Origin: JAOUEA01 sp963810945 | GTDB lineage: Bacteria; Actinomycetota; UBA4738; HRBIN12 | Length of the DNA: 64,000 nucleotides | NCBI GenBank assembly: GCA_963810945.1 | Contig: CAWEPI010000014.1 | Coordinates: forward strand, 248,001-312,000 | Reading direction: 5' to 3' | In this document: in pieces, positions 27,022 to 37,278 of the stretch | Layout: every line of letters begins with the position of its first letter | Position numbering within the stretch: position 1 is the first letter of the stretch | The notes under the pieces: model-generated | Told to the model about the DNA's origin: nothing | The model's database searches: none | Seen by the model: the letters and a program-made list of their open reading frames with translations, nothing else | Position numbers and translations under genes: made by a program

Positions 27022-27996
27022 ATGCACCGCGCGGACTACATCATCAAGCGCCTCGCGTTCGCGGTCATGACGGTGTTCGTCGCCATCACGGTGAACTTCA
27101 TCCTGTTCCACGCGCTCCCGGGAAGCGCGGTCTCCGGGTTCGTCCGCGCTCCGCACGTATCACCGGCCCTGCGCGCGGAACTCACGCACGAGTTCGGTCT
27201 GGACAAGTCGCTGTGGGAACAGTACGCGCTCTACCTGAAGGAACTCGTCTTCCACGCCAACCTGGGCGTGTCCTTCGCGGACTCCCAGCCCGTGACCTCG
27301 ACCCTCGCCGAGAAGCTGAAGAACACGATCCCGATGGTGTTCGTCGGCACCTTCCTCGCGATCGCCGTGGGGATCGTGACCGGCGTCCTGTCCGCGTGGC
27401 GACGGAGCGGCGCCGTGGACCGGATCAGCACGAACTCGGCCATCGTCTTCTACGCGCTACCGACGCAGTTCATCGGCATGGTGCTGATCTTCCTGTTCGC
27501 CAAGTACCTGCCGACGGCGGGGATGCGCAACGAGATCAACAACTTCTTCTCCACCGGGAGCACGTGGTCGAGCATCAAGGACATCGGACTGCACATGGCG
27601 CTGCCGGCGACGACCCTCGCCCTCACGCTGTTCGGCGAGTACACACTGGTCGTGCGCTCCTCCATGCTCGAGACGCTCGGCGAGGATTACGTCTTGACCG
27701 CGCGCGCCAAGGGACTGCCGCAGCGGCGGATCGTCGTCGCCCACGCGCTGCGCAACGCGATGCTGCCCATCGCCACGCTCGTCGCGCTCTCGCTGGGGTT
27801 CATCGTGGCCGGCGCGATCCTGGTGGAGATCGTCTTCTCGTGGCCGGGGATCGGCCAGCTCGTGTACTCGGCGGTCTCCAACCGCGACTACCCCATGCTG
27901 CAGGGCGCGTTCCTGATCCTCACCTTGTCCGTGGTGTTCTTCAACTTCATCGCGGACCTCATCTACTTCAAGCTGGACCCGAGGATCGCCGTATGA
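27022..27996 (+). CDS. ABC transporter permease, DppB/OppB family
   Basis: ATG 27022 has GGGGAGGAG upstream. The 324-residue protein has six membrane helices, the family N-terminus (YIIKRLAFAVMTVFVAITVN), the periplasmic DKSLWEQYALYLKEL motif and the EAA loop YVLTARAKGLPQRRIVVAHA that contacts the ATPases. The end is LIADLIY-type (ADLIYFKLDPRI). It forms the first half of the inner-membrane channel of the peptide/nickel-type importer. It overlaps the next gene by four bases. Confidence 0.94.
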   Translation: MHRADYIIKRLAFAVMTVFVAITVNFILFHALPGSAVSGFVRAPHVSPALRAELTHEFGLDKSLWEQYALYLKELVFHANLGVSFADSQPVTSTLAEKLKNTIPMVFVGTFLAIAVGIVTGVLSAWRRSGAVDRISTNSAIVFYALPTQFIGMVLIFLFAKYLPTAGMRNEINNFFSTGSTWSSIKDIGLHMALPATTLALTLFGEYTLVVRSSMLETLGEDYVLTARAKGLPQRRIVVAHALRNAMLPIATLVALSLGFIVAGAILVEIVFSWPGIGQLVYSAVSNRDYPMLQGAFLILTLSVVFFNFIADLIYFKLDPRIAV

Positions 27997-28952
27997 AGAC
28001 CGTCGAGCCCGCCCTGGCCGAAGGCACCGCGCTCGAGGCACGGCCGTCGAGCGGCGGCAGCCCGGTGGTCCAGGTCCTCAAGGAGCGTCGCTCCGCGCTC
28101 GCCGGTCTGCTCATCGTCACCGTCTTCGTCGCCTTGGCCGTGCTGGCTCCGGTCCTCGCCCCGTACTCCTGGACGCAACAGTCGGGACCGGTCTACGCGC
28201 CGCCGTCGACCCAACATTGGCTCGGGACGGACGACAGCGGCGTCGACGTGCTGAGCGAGCTGCTCTACGGCGGTCGAACCTCGTTGATCGTCGGCTTCGC
28301 GGCGGCGTTCGTCGCGATGATCGTGGGCGGCGGCATCGGGATCGTGGCGGGATACACGGGTGGGGCGACCGACGGCGCGCTCATGCGCACCACCGACTAC
28401 TTCCTGGTGATCCCCGACCTCGTGTTGATGATCGTCGTCGCGACGGTGTTCGGACCCAGCCTGTCGCACGTGATCCTCGTGATCGGCCTGCTGCTGTGGA
28501 CATCGACCGCCCGGATCGTCCGATCGCAGGTGAAGAGCATCCGCGAGCGCGTGTACGTCCGACGCGCCCGCTCCCTGGGTGCGAGCCACCGTCGCATCGT
28601 CGCCCAGCACATCCTGCCGCAGGTCGCCCCGCTGCTGATCGCGACCACCGTGCTCACGATCGCGTACGCGATCTTCGACGAGTCGGCGTTGGCGTTCCTC
28701 GGCGTGGGCGTGCCAGGCGTCTCCTGGGGCACGATGCTCGAGCGCGCGTTCGACCGCACGGCGATGACGCAGGGCGCGTGGTGGGCGTTCGTCCCTCCCG
28801 GCCTCGCGATCGGTCTCGTGGTGATCGGGTGCTACCTCATGGGCCAGGCCATCGAGGACGCGCTGAACCCGAGGCTGCGGGTGGCCCATCTCTCGATCAA
28901 GACCTGGCGCTTCCGCCCAACGCGGAACACGACCGAGGACGTCTCCGCGTGA
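27993..28952 (+). CDS. ABC transporter permease, DppC/OppC family
   Basis: ATG 27993 overlaps the stop of the upstream permease (ATGA). The 319-residue protein shows an N-terminal anchor, HWLGTDDSGVDVLSELLYGG (the family GTDxxGRD-like motif), six helices and the EAA loop YVRRARSLGASHRRIVAQHI. It ends in a slightly long cytoplasmic tail (about 25 residues after DALNPRLRV). It pairs with the DppB-like permease to form the importer channel. Confidence 0.94.
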   Translation: MKTVEPALAEGTALEARPSSGGSPVVQVLKERRSALAGLLIVTVFVALAVLAPVLAPYSWTQQSGPVYAPPSTQHWLGTDDSGVDVLSELLYGGRTSLIVGFAAAFVAMIVGGGIGIVAGYTGGATDGALMRTTDYFLVIPDLVLMIVVATVFGPSLSHVILVIGLLLWTSTARIVRSQVKSIRERVYVRRARSLGASHRRIVAQHILPQVAPLLIATTVLTIAYAIFDESALAFLGVGVPGVSWGTMLERAFDRTAMTQGAWWAFVPPGLAIGLVVIGCYLMGQAIEDALNPRLRVAHLSIKTWRFRPTRNTTEDVSA

Positions 28953-29934
28953 GCCTGTTGGAGGCCGACGACCTCAACGTGTGGTTCGACCTGCCGCACG
29001 GCGGGCGACTGCACGCCGTGCAGGGCGTCAGCTTCGACGTCGCGCAGGGAGAGCGGCTGGGACTGGTCGGAGAGTCGGGCTGCGGGAAGACGACCGCGCT
29101 GCTCGCGTTGATGGGGCTGCTCCCGCCCAACGCCGTGGTCGCCGGGAGGGTCACGGTGAGCGGCGCCGAGATCCTGGCCGGCGGTGAGGACGCGATGCGG
29201 TCGCATCGGTGGACCGACGTCGCGATGGTGTTCCAGGGCGCGATGAACGCGCTGAACCCGGTGAAGACCGTGGGGTCACAGATCGTGGAGCCGATGCGGT
29301 TCCACGACACGTCCTCGGGCGCTGCCGCCGAGAAGGAAGCCGGCGAGCTGCTGGAGCTCGTCGGTCTCCCCGCTTCCGCGGCCGAACGCTACCCGCACGA
29401 GTTCTCGGGCGGCATGCGTCAGCGCGCCGCGATCGCGATGGCCCTCGCGTGCAAGCCGAAGGTGCTCCTGGCGGACGAGCCCACCACCGCCCTCGACGTG
29501 ATGGTGCAGGCGCAGATCCTCCAGCTGCTGCTGGCGCTCACGCGCGACCTGGGCCTGGCGCTGGTCCTCGTGACACACGATCTGCCGCTCGTGACGCAGG
29601 TGTGCGAGCGCGCCATCGTGATGTACGCGGGCCGCGTCGCGGAGTCCGCATCGGTGGACACCCTCTTCCACGACCCGCGGCATCCCTACACACGGCTGCT
29701 GTTCGAGGCGACCCCCGACCTCGCCGGCGAGCGAGACGTGCTGTCGATCCCCGGCGCGCCGCCTCGCCTGGACCGGCCGATCCTCGGTTGCCCGTTCGAG
29801 CCGCGGTGTGACCGCGCGTTCGATCCCTGCAAGGTCGAGACGCCGGCGCTCCTGGAGGTCGGCTCGGCGCACCAGGCCGCATGCCACTTGAACGACGCCT
29901 CGTTCGCGCGGCCGGGCGACCGAGAGGCTGCTCG

Positions 29935-29938
<4 letters not shown>
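28949..29938 (+). CDS. ABC transporter ATP-binding protein, DppD/OppD family
   Basis: GTG 28949 overlaps the upstream stop (GTGA). The 329-residue ATPase has Walker A GESGCGKTT, signature FSGGMRQR, Walker B VLLADEPTTALD, H-loop LVTHD, and the C-terminal oligopeptide-ABC extension (GCPFEPRCDRAFDPC) whose cysteines can hold an iron-sulfur cluster or metal in some relatives. It energises import together with the DppF-like subunit encoded next. Confidence 0.94.
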
Positions 29939-30969
<1,031 letters not shown>

Positions 30970-31062
30970 GAGCCGACGGGCCCGGGCTGGTGTTGGCTGG
31001 GCCGGCGTGCGAGGCTCACGGAGCAGCGGCGGAGCTCCTCATCGCGTGAGCGAGGCGGCCCG

Positions 31063-31797
31063 ATGTCCGACGTGAAGATCGCGAGTCCTCGCGGGGAGAT
31101 GCCCGCCTATCTGGCCGTTCCGTCGAACGAGGGACGGTGGCCCGGCGTCGTCGTGATCCACGACGCGTTGGGCATGAGCCGAGACCTGCGGAACCAGGCC
31201 GATCGGCTGGCCGGCGAGGGGTACCTCGCGGTGGCCCCCGACCTCTTCCACTGGGGCGGGACGATGACCTGCCTGCGCTCCATCACCCGCGACCTCCGCG
31301 CCCGGAAGGGAAGGGCGTTCGAGGACGTCGAAGCCGTGCGCACGTGGCTGGCCGCCCAGGATGGATGCACGGGAACGATCGGGGTCATCGGCTTCTGCAT
31401 CGGCGGCGGCTTCGCCCTGCTGCTGGCCCCCGACCACGGCTTCTCGGCGTCGAGCGTGAACTACGGCATCGGGGTCCCCAAGGATGCCTACGACGAGACC
31501 TTCCTGGCGGGCGCGTGCCCGATCGTCGGCAGCTACGGGGCCAAGGACAGGGCGAATCGAGGGACCGCGGAGAAGCTCGACCGGGTGCTGGGGGCGCTCG
31601 GCGTGGATCACGACGTCAAGGAGTATCCCGACGCGGGCCACGCCTTCCTCAACGACCACGACGCCGCGGGTGACCGCTCCCCCTTCGTGTTCAGGGTGAT
31701 GGGGCTGTTCGCCGGGGCATCCGACTACCACGAGCCCTCCGCGATCGACGCCAGGCGTCGCATCGTCGCCTTCTTCGACGCGCATCTGCGACCTTGA
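31063..31797 (+). CDS. Dienelactone hydrolase family protein
   Basis: ATG 31063, 244 residues. It has an alpha/beta hydrolase fold with the DLH-type triad: Cys112 in GFCIGGG as nucleophile, Asp162 in GAKDRANRG and His193 in PDAGHAFLND. The N-terminal strand PGVVVIHDALGMS and APDLFHWGG are family-typical. It would hydrolyse dienelactone or related esters in aromatic breakdown, but no other degradation genes are nearby, so the natural substrate is open. It is convergent with the antiporter gene. Confidence 0.92.
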   Translation: MSDVKIASPRGEMPAYLAVPSNEGRWPGVVVIHDALGMSRDLRNQADRLAGEGYLAVAPDLFHWGGTMTCLRSITRDLRARKGRAFEDVEAVRTWLAAQDGCTGTIGVIGFCIGGGFALLLAPDHGFSASSVNYGIGVPKDAYDETFLAGACPIVGSYGAKDRANRGTAEKLDRVLGALGVDHDVKEYPDAGHAFLNDHDAAGDRSPFVFRVMGLFAGASDYHEPSAIDARRRIVAFFDAHLRP

Positions 31798-31814
31798 GCG
31801 GGTTGCCGAACGAG

Positions 31815-33005
31815 CTACGTCCGGGCCTTGCGTTCCAACGCGAACAGCGCGGGGTTGAGCGTGATCGACAGCAGCGCCACCGCCACGACGACCTGGAAGC
31901 CCTCGTTCGGCAGCAACCCGAAGCCGCGTGCCTCGGTCGCCACGATGAACGAGAACTCGCCGATCTGCGCGAGGCCGGCGGCCACCACCCGACCGATGTC
32001 ACGCGGACGCCGCAACACCGCGACGATCAGGAGCGCCGCGGCGGACTTGCCCACCACGACGATCGCGAGCACCACCACGATCTCCACCGGGTGACTCGTC
32101 AGGATCGCGGGATCGAGCAGCATCCCCACCGAGACGAAGAACAGCACGGTGAAGACGTCGGTGAGCGGCAGGATATCGGCGGCCGCCTTGTCGCTCACGC
32201 GCGACTCGCTCACCACCGCTCCGGCGAGGAACGCGCCCAACGCGAGCGAGACGTCGAAGACGACCGCCGACGCGAACGCGATCCCGATGGCCGTCGCCAA
32301 GACGGCGAGGGTGAACAGCTCGCGCGAGCCCTCGCCCTCGACCTTCGTGAGGAGCCAGGGAAGCACGCGCGAACCGACCACGAGCATCAACGCCGTCAGC
32401 AGCGCCGCCTTGCCGAGTGCTGCCCCGATCTGGAGCCCGATCCCGAGCGCTGATGTCGGGTCTGCGTGGTCGGCGCCGGACCTCGTGGCCAATACGGGCA
32501 GCAGGACCAGCGCCACCACCGTGAACAGATCCTCGACGATCAACCACCCGATCGCGACCCTGCCCGCTTCCGTGTCCTCGGTCCCCCGATGCCGGAGGGC
32601 CCGCATCAACACCACGGTGCTGGCGACGGAGATCGCGAGGCCAAGGACCACAGCTGACCGGACGCTCCACCCGAAGGCCATCCCGGCGACAGTGCCGAGC
32701 CCTGTCGCGATCGCGATCTGCGCCACGGCACCGGGGACCGCGACCCGATAGACGCCCAACAGGTCCCGGACGCTGAAGTGGAGCCCCACCCCGAACATCA
32801 GCAAGGCCACGCCGATCTCGGCGAGCTGAAGCGCCTCATGGGGGTCCGCGACCAGCCCCGGTGTGAAGGGTCCTACGGCCACCCCTGCCAGCAGGTAGCC
32901 CACGATCGGGGGTAGACCGACCAGCCGTGCGAGGTAGCCGGCCACGAACGCCGCGCCGAGGGCCACGGCGATCGTGGCGATGAGGTCGGTGCCGTGGGTC
33001 TCCAT
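31815..33005 (-). CDS. Cation:proton antiporter, CPA2/KefB-like
   Basis: ATG 33005 with GGAG upstream gives 396 residues and about 12 membrane helices. The family landmarks are LARLVGLPPIVGYLLAGVAV, LAEIGVALLMFGVGLHFSVR, the conserved acidic helix GWLIVEDLFTVVALVLLPVL, LGAFLAGAVVSES, and LAQIGEFSFI. There is no C-terminal RCK/TrkA-N domain, unlike full-length KefB. It probably exchanges K+ or Na+ for protons. A longer upstream frame exists but lacks a good start. Confidence 0.92.
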   Translation of the reverse strand: METHGTDLIATIAVALGAAFVAGYLARLVGLPPIVGYLLAGVAVGPFTPGLVADPHEALQLAEIGVALLMFGVGLHFSVRDLLGVYRVAVPGAVAQIAIATGLGTVAGMAFGWSVRSAVVLGLAISVASTVVLMRALRHRGTEDTEAGRVAIGWLIVEDLFTVVALVLLPVLATRSGADHADPTSALGIGLQIGAALGKAALLTALMLVVGSRVLPWLLTKVEGEGSRELFTLAVLATAIGIAFASAVVFDVSLALGAFLAGAVVSESRVSDKAAADILPLTDVFTVLFFVSVGMLLDPAILTSHPVEIVVVLAIVVVGKSAAALLIVAVLRRPRDIGRVVAAGLAQIGEFSFIVATEARGFGLLPNEGFQVVVAVALLSITLNPALFALERKART

Positions 33006-33186
33006 GGGGGATCTCCGCTTCGGGTTGTCTCCAACCGTCCCTGCCCTCGACACACGAGGAGGACAGCCATCCGTCGTGCGCCGAGTGCGCGGTCGGCGCT
33101 GGCGTCTCACCTGCCGCTGGCCTAAGGTCCGATCCACGCGGCGTGACCGCCGTGCGCGGTGACGGTCGCGAGAAGGGGGATGCACG

Positions 33187-33717
33187 ATGCTCGCAACGAG
33201 CTGGTACATGGTCGTGTTCCGGATCCTGCACATCCTAGCCGGGGTCGTCTGGGTGGGGTCCGTGTTCCTGTTCGTGGTGTACGTCCAGCCGACCGCAGCG
33301 GCCATCGGGCCCGCGGCGGGCCCGTTCATGGCGGAGTTCCTTGGGAAGCGCCGGGTGGTGGACGGGATCATCGTGGCCGCCGAGGTCACGGTGGTGGCCG
33401 GTCTGTTCATCTACTGGCACGACTGGCACATCTACGCGAGCTTCGGCGACTGGATCGGGTCAACGTTCGGAGCGGTGCTCACGATCGGTGCGCTGTGCGC
33501 CATCGCGGCGCTCGGGATCGGGATGTCGGTCATCCGGCCCAACGTGCGGCGGCTGATGGCCCTCGGTCGCCAGGTGGCGGAGTCGGGCGCTCCGCCAACC
33601 CCGGAGGTCGGCGCGGAGATGGGCGCGATCCAGGCGCGCCTCAAGGTCGCCGCTCGCGCGAGCCTCGGCCTGCTGGTGATCGCGGTGCTCGCGATGTCCA
33701 CGGCGCGCTACCTCTGA
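33187..33717 (+). CDS. Four-helix membrane protein, CopD/DUF2269-like
   Basis: ATG 33187 follows AGAAGGGGG. The 176-residue protein has four hydrophobic helices, the first being RILHILAGVVWVGSVFLFVV. The H...W.G pattern in helix 1 and the helix-loop layout resemble CopD-type and DUF2269 proteins, some of which bind haem or copper. Charged loops carry FLGKRRVVDG and IQARLKVAARAS. Family call tentative. It is divergent from the antiporter, with 181 bases between starts. Confidence 0.65.
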   Translation: MLATSWYMVVFRILHILAGVVWVGSVFLFVVYVQPTAAAIGPAAGPFMAEFLGKRRVVDGIIVAAEVTVVAGLFIYWHDWHIYASFGDWIGSTFGAVLTIGALCAIAALGIGMSVIRPNVRRLMALGRQVAESGAPPTPEVGAEMGAIQARLKVAARASLGLLVIAVLAMSTARYL

Positions 33718-33792
33718 GCGTTTCAGAACGCCCCACGGGGGACGGGCGACACCGGCCGGCCCCTCAACGATCAACGCCCCTCCGTACGATCA

Positions 33793-34989
33793 TCAGCCGA
33801 GGCGTGCGCGGAGCAGGTGCACCGTCCCGGATACGCCCTTGAGCTCCACCGGGCCGATGTCGTCGAACGTGACCCCTGCTTCCTTCGACGCGTCGGCTAC
33901 TGTCCGGCTGACCAGCACCTCGCCCTGTCGCGCATAGTCGGCGATGCGAGCGCTGAGGTTGACCGTCTGGCCGAAGTAGTCGCCCTCCTGGAAGAGGACC
34001 GGCCCCGCATGGAGGCCGACGTGGGCCGGCGGCAACCCGGCGGCTGCGAGCCCGTCCACCATCTCGAGGGCGGCACGCACGCCGGGGCCCGGGTCGCTGA
34101 AATAGAACATCACGCCGTCGCCCAACCACTTGATGGGCTTGCCGCCGTGCTGGATGGAGCTGCGTTGCACCAGCCGCGCGACCGTCGTGGCGAGGTCGGC
34201 GGCCGCATCGTCACCGCGTTCCTGCGTCAGCCGCGTGTAGCCGCTGATGTCGAGGAAACAGATCGCAGGAAGTCGCTCGAGGCGACTGTGGATCCCCGCG
34301 TCCGCCATCAGCACCTCGAATCCTTCAACGATGTTGGCGGTCCAGGTGTGCGCCTGATGGGCGTGGTACATGGCGAGGACGGTTCGCTCGGATAGCGGGG
34401 CGATCCGGTCGGCGAGCTCGGCGTTCCCGATCTCCTCGGGGCCCTCGCCTGCAGCCAGCGCTCGATCGATCACCTCGGACGTCCACCAGGCGGCCTCCTG
34501 TTCCGCGATGCGACGGGTGCAATCGCCCTGGACACGGAGCAGACGCTCGATGGCGGCCGACCGGAATCCCTCGGCGACCTGCAGCTCGATGAAGGGCACG
34601 ATCGCCATCTCGTCCTCGCGGAGTCGGTCATCGGGTGACGGTTGCGCCATCCCGATCGCTTCGCGGATGACCATCAGCAGCTCGAGCGGGATCCCGGTCC
34701 GGTCGCTGACCTGCTGGAACGTTTCGGCGGTGAGGGCGGCGAACCTCTCGTAGCTGGCCGCGTCGAAGAACCCGAGCGACAAGGCACCCTGCTGGATGGC
34801 AGCGGCCACATCGTCGAGCGGGATCCCCGCATCTTCGAGCGACTTGGCCATCATCACCCGACGCACGTCGCCGGGCGAGAAACGATCCGGCTCCTCGGGA
34901 GTCAGGATGCGGAGACTCACGAGCCGAACGACGTAATCAGGCTCGACCCCGGCTCGCTCAGCGGCGTCTTCGCGTGCGTACCAGGTCAC
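33793..34989 (-). CDS. Class III adenylate cyclase with N-terminal HTH-like and regulatory domains
   Basis: The 398-residue protein starts with a MerR-like helix-turn-helix (YAREDAAERAGVEPDYVVRL, RFSPGDVRRVMMAKSLEDAG), followed by a helical regulatory region (residues 75-235). The cyclase domain has metal Asp247 (FLDISG) and Asp291 (LGDGVM), Lys287 and Asp337 for adenine choice, and Asn344/Arg348 (VNLSARI) for catalysis. All key residues are present, so it should make cAMP. It is a paralogue, with the same layout, of the gene at 51183. The HTH could make it respond to DNA or a ligand, which is inference. Confidence 0.9.
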   Translation of the reverse strand: MTWYAREDAAERAGVEPDYVVRLVSLRILTPEEPDRFSPGDVRRVMMAKSLEDAGIPLDDVAAAIQQGALSLGFFDAASYERFAALTAETFQQVSDRTGIPLELLMVIREAIGMAQPSPDDRLREDEMAIVPFIELQVAEGFRSAAIERLLRVQGDCTRRIAEQEAAWWTSEVIDRALAAGEGPEEIGNAELADRIAPLSERTVLAMYHAHQAHTWTANIVEGFEVLMADAGIHSRLERLPAICFLDISGYTRLTQERGDDAAADLATTVARLVQRSSIQHGGKPIKWLGDGVMFYFSDPGPGVRAALEMVDGLAAAGLPPAHVGLHAGPVLFQEGDYFGQTVNLSARIADYARQGEVLVSRTVADASKEAGVTFDDIGPVELKGVSGTVHLLRARLG

Positions 34990-35032
34990 CCGTCCAGCGT
35001 ACTGTGGCCGCGCGCGCGATGTTCGATGCGGT

Positions 35033-35338
35033 CTAGATGTTGTCCGCCACCAGGACGTAGTCGGTGAAGACGACCGGGCCCCCTACGAGGTGCGGGGCGT
35101 AGATCGACTCGAACCGGGTCACGGCGCTCGAACCGCTGTGTGCCGCTTGCGCGGCCTCGTCCTCGAAGATGAACAAGTGCACGAACCGGGTCGGGTCGTC
35201 CTCCCGTTGCCAAGCCGCGTAGAGCCTCGTGCCCGGCTCGCTGGCTCGGACGTAGTCCACGAACGCGTCGATCGCCGCCTTCACCTCGGCCACCGCGGCC
35301 TCGTTCACTTGGTAATGCGCCGTCTGGTAGATGGCCAT
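35033..35338 (-). CDS. Antibiotic biosynthesis monooxygenase (ABM) domain protein
   Basis: ATG 35338 follows GGGAGGCAGGG. The 101-residue protein is a single dimeric alpha/beta-barrel (ABM-like) domain: AIYQTAHYQVNEAAVAEVKA, then GTRLYAAWQREDDPTRFVHL and FIFEDEAAQAAHSGS with the conserved His. Relatives are cofactor-free monooxygenases or stress proteins; the substrate is unknown. It lies 65 bases from the upstream methyltransferase on the same strand, perhaps co-transcribed. Confidence 0.8.
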   Translation of the reverse strand: MAIYQTAHYQVNEAAVAEVKAAIDAFVDYVRASEPGTRLYAAWQREDDPTRFVHLFIFEDEAAQAAHSGSSAVTRFESIYAPHLVGGPVVFTDYVLVADNI

Positions 35339-35403
35339 CCCTGCCTCCCTCGGTCGCGGTCCATCGACCAGAGTGTCGCTCACAAGGGGCCAGCTCGCGC
35401 AGA

Positions 35404-36057
35404 TCAGCGGCGGGCATAGACGGCGAGGTCCCACAGGCCGCGACGTTCGCTGCGCACCGGCTCGAAGCCCGCCGCGCGGATGCGCTGATCGACGGCGCGC
35501 AGTTCGTGGACGAAGGCCCGGAATCCGCGGAACTTCTTCGCGCGGAGCCGGTACCAGAGGTTGCCGACCGACACCGAGACCCGGTTCGCGAGGCCGATCG
35601 CTCCGCGATCGTGTGGCGCCGTGAAGCCGTAGACCGAGCCGGCGGCGTCCAAGGTGTTCGCGAGGAGCGCATCGATGTGCGGGTAGCAGCACAACACGCG
35701 ATTCAGGCTCACGACATCTGCGCGGGGAAGCGCGATCTCGGCACCGTCGCCGACGACGAAGTGCGTTCGCTCGGAGAGGCCGCGCTCGGTCGCGAGGGAC
35801 CGCGCCTCCCGGATCGCGCCGGGACCGAGGTCGAACCCCGTCGCGCTGTCGGCGCCGCGGGCGACCGTCGCGAGGGCCAGATCCCCGCTGCCGCACCCCA
35901 CGTCGAGCACGGTGCGACCGCGGAGCCCTGCCTCCTCGAGCGCTGCGACCAACGCGGCGGTGATCTTCGCGGATGTCTCGCGGGTGCGCGCTCGGCGGGC
36001 TGCGTGCGTCGCCCACTCATCGAAGCAGCAGTGCGTCGGTTCTTCCGGTCGAGCCAT
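35404..36057 (-). CDS. Class I SAM-dependent methyltransferase
   Basis: 217 residues from ATG 36057. Motif I is TVLDVGCGSGDLALATVARG, motif II SATGFDLGPGAI, and VVSLNRVLCCYPHIDALL follows where small-molecule methyltransferases place motif IV. The VLCCYPH segment and its spacing resemble the magnesium-protoporphyrin methyltransferase (BchM) group, but no pigment genes are near, so only the broad class is claimed. An N-terminal CCFDEWA stretch is cysteine-bearing. Confidence 0.87.
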   Translation of the reverse strand: MARPEEPTHCCFDEWATHAARRARTRETSAKITAALVAALEEAGLRGRTVLDVGCGSGDLALATVARGADSATGFDLGPGAIREARSLATERGLSERTHFVVGDGAEIALPRADVVSLNRVLCCYPHIDALLANTLDAAGSVYGFTAPHDRGAIGLANRVSVSVGNLWYRLRAKKFRGFRAFVHELRAVDQRIRAAGFEPVRSERRGLWDLAVYARR

Positions 36058-36082
36058 CGTCAGACGCTAGCAGCGCCGGCGC

Positions 36083-36355
36083 TCAGTGCTCGTTGCGCAG
36101 CCGCCGCGTCTCGCGCTCGATATCCGCCTCGGTGATCGGGCGCGTGAAGAACGTGTTCCACGCGTGGAAGACGATCCCGATGCCCCACCCGAACAGCACC
36201 CAGCCCGGCCAGAAGTAGCCGCCGCCTCCGAGCGCCCAGATGCCGATCAGGGCTGCGTTCACGACCACGTACGCCACGAGGTGCTGCCAGAACTCCCTCT
36301 TCTCCTTGACCCTCTTGACCGCCAGCTCCCGGAGTTCCTCGTCCGTCATGCTCAT
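36083..36355 (-). CDS. 2TM domain-containing protein
   Basis: 90 residues. A charged N-terminal helix (DEELRELAVKRVKEKREFWQ) leads to two membrane helices (HLVAYVVVNAALIGIWAL and PGWVLFGWGIGIVFHAWNTF) and a short cytoplasmic tail. This is the 2TM domain (PF13239-like) found alone or fused to histidine kinases and LytTR regulators. Here it stands alone. It lies 25 bases upstream of the divergent cluster's methyltransferase start region, same strand. Function unknown. Confidence 0.85.
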   Translation of the reverse strand: MSMTDEELRELAVKRVKEKREFWQHLVAYVVVNAALIGIWALGGGGYFWPGWVLFGWGIGIVFHAWNTFFTRPITEADIERETRRLRNEH

Positions 36356-36465
36356 GACGACCTCCCGCTATCCGTCCGTCTCCTCAGAGTCTGCCGCGCG
36401 GGCGGTCGCATCGGCAGGGACGTTCGTGCCGTATCGAAGAGGCCACCAGGCCGAAGGGTGCGGTC

Positions 36466-37227
36466 TCAGGTTCCCGAACTTGCCTCAGCGGATGAGGCGT
36501 ACGTCTCGATCCCTCGGATGATCACCTCGACGCCGAACGCGAACCGTTCGTCGGCGTCGCCCCCGAACAGCAGGTCGATCGATGCCCTGGTCCGCGGGAA
36601 CCGCTCCTCCGGCAGCGACTCGAGGTACTCGCGGAGCATCGCCACGATCTGGTCGGGCGGGAGATCCTCCCCGGTCGGCGAGGCGAGGCCGAGGCTCTCC
36701 TCGAACGCGTACGCCCCGACGTAGAGGCCCCAGAGATCGCCGAAGTACGCGATGACGCGGTCCGGGATGCCGACCGGTCGCAGGAGTTCGAAGAGCCACT
36801 CGGTCATCCTGGCGAGCGTCGGCCCGGCCGGGATCCGACCGAGCGAGACCCTCGCGACATCGCGGTGCCGCTCCAGGTTCGCCCGCGTGTCGAACGCGAG
36901 GTCCCGGAGCTGCTCCTGCCATCGCGTCGGGTCGGGGGCCGGAAGGACGACCTCGTCGGTCACGTGCTCGAAGACCAGCTGCAGGAGCTCGCCCTTGTTG
37001 CGGACGTGCCAGTAGAGCGAGGCCGCGCCCGTGCCGAGCTCCTCGCCCACCCGCCGCATCGAGAGGGCGTCGACGCCGTCGCGGTCGAGGACGCGAAGGG
37101 CCGCGTCGATGATCGCCTCCCTCGTCAGCGGCGTGCGGGGTCGGCCCGGAGGCGATGTCCGCCACGCGGGCTCGGGGACGTCCCGGAGCCGCGAGCCCGA
37201 CCCTTCGGATCCCTGGATCTCGTCCAT
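36466..37227 (-). CDS. TetR/AcrR family repressor with TetR_C-like domain
   Basis: ATG 37227 gives 253 residues. After a flexible 30-residue N-terminus comes the HTH (LTREAIIDAALRVLDRDGVD, then SMRRVGEELGTGAASLYWHV) and a ligand domain of the TetR_C_1 type (WQEQLRDLAFDTRANLERHR). It faces a DrrAB-type exporter operon across 126 bases containing three GAAC-N3-GTTC sites. It therefore very probably represses both itself and the exporter until a toxic ligand binds. No good ribosome binding site precedes the start, and translation may be leaderless. Confidence 0.92.
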   Translation of the reverse strand: MDEIQGSEGSGSRLRDVPEPAWRTSPPGRPRTPLTREAIIDAALRVLDRDGVDALSMRRVGEELGTGAASLYWHVRNKGELLQLVFEHVTDEVVLPAPDPTRWQEQLRDLAFDTRANLERHRDVARVSLGRIPAGPTLARMTEWLFELLRPVGIPDRVIAYFGDLWGLYVGAYAFEESLGLASPTGEDLPPDQIVAMLREYLESLPEERFPRTRASIDLLFGGDADERFAFGVEVIIRGIETYASSAEASSGT

Positions 37228-37240
37228 GTCGGGAAGCGTA

Positions 37241-37278
37241 CCACTCCTCGAACGGCGTTCCACTCCTCGAACGGCGTT
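37241..37278. repeat. Perfect 19-bp tandem duplication in the TetR/exporter promoter
   Basis: CCACTCCTCGAACGGCGTT occurs twice head to tail (37241-37259 and 37260-37278) without a mismatch. Each unit carries one palindromic operator, so the sites are spaced 19 bp, close to two helical turns, on the same DNA face. Confidence 0.9.

Noticed and set aside
25483..27156. 557-codon minus-strand ORF under the substrate-binding protein
   Set aside because: Arginine/valine/aspartate-rich shadow; the plus-strand frame has clear SBP_bac_5 motifs.
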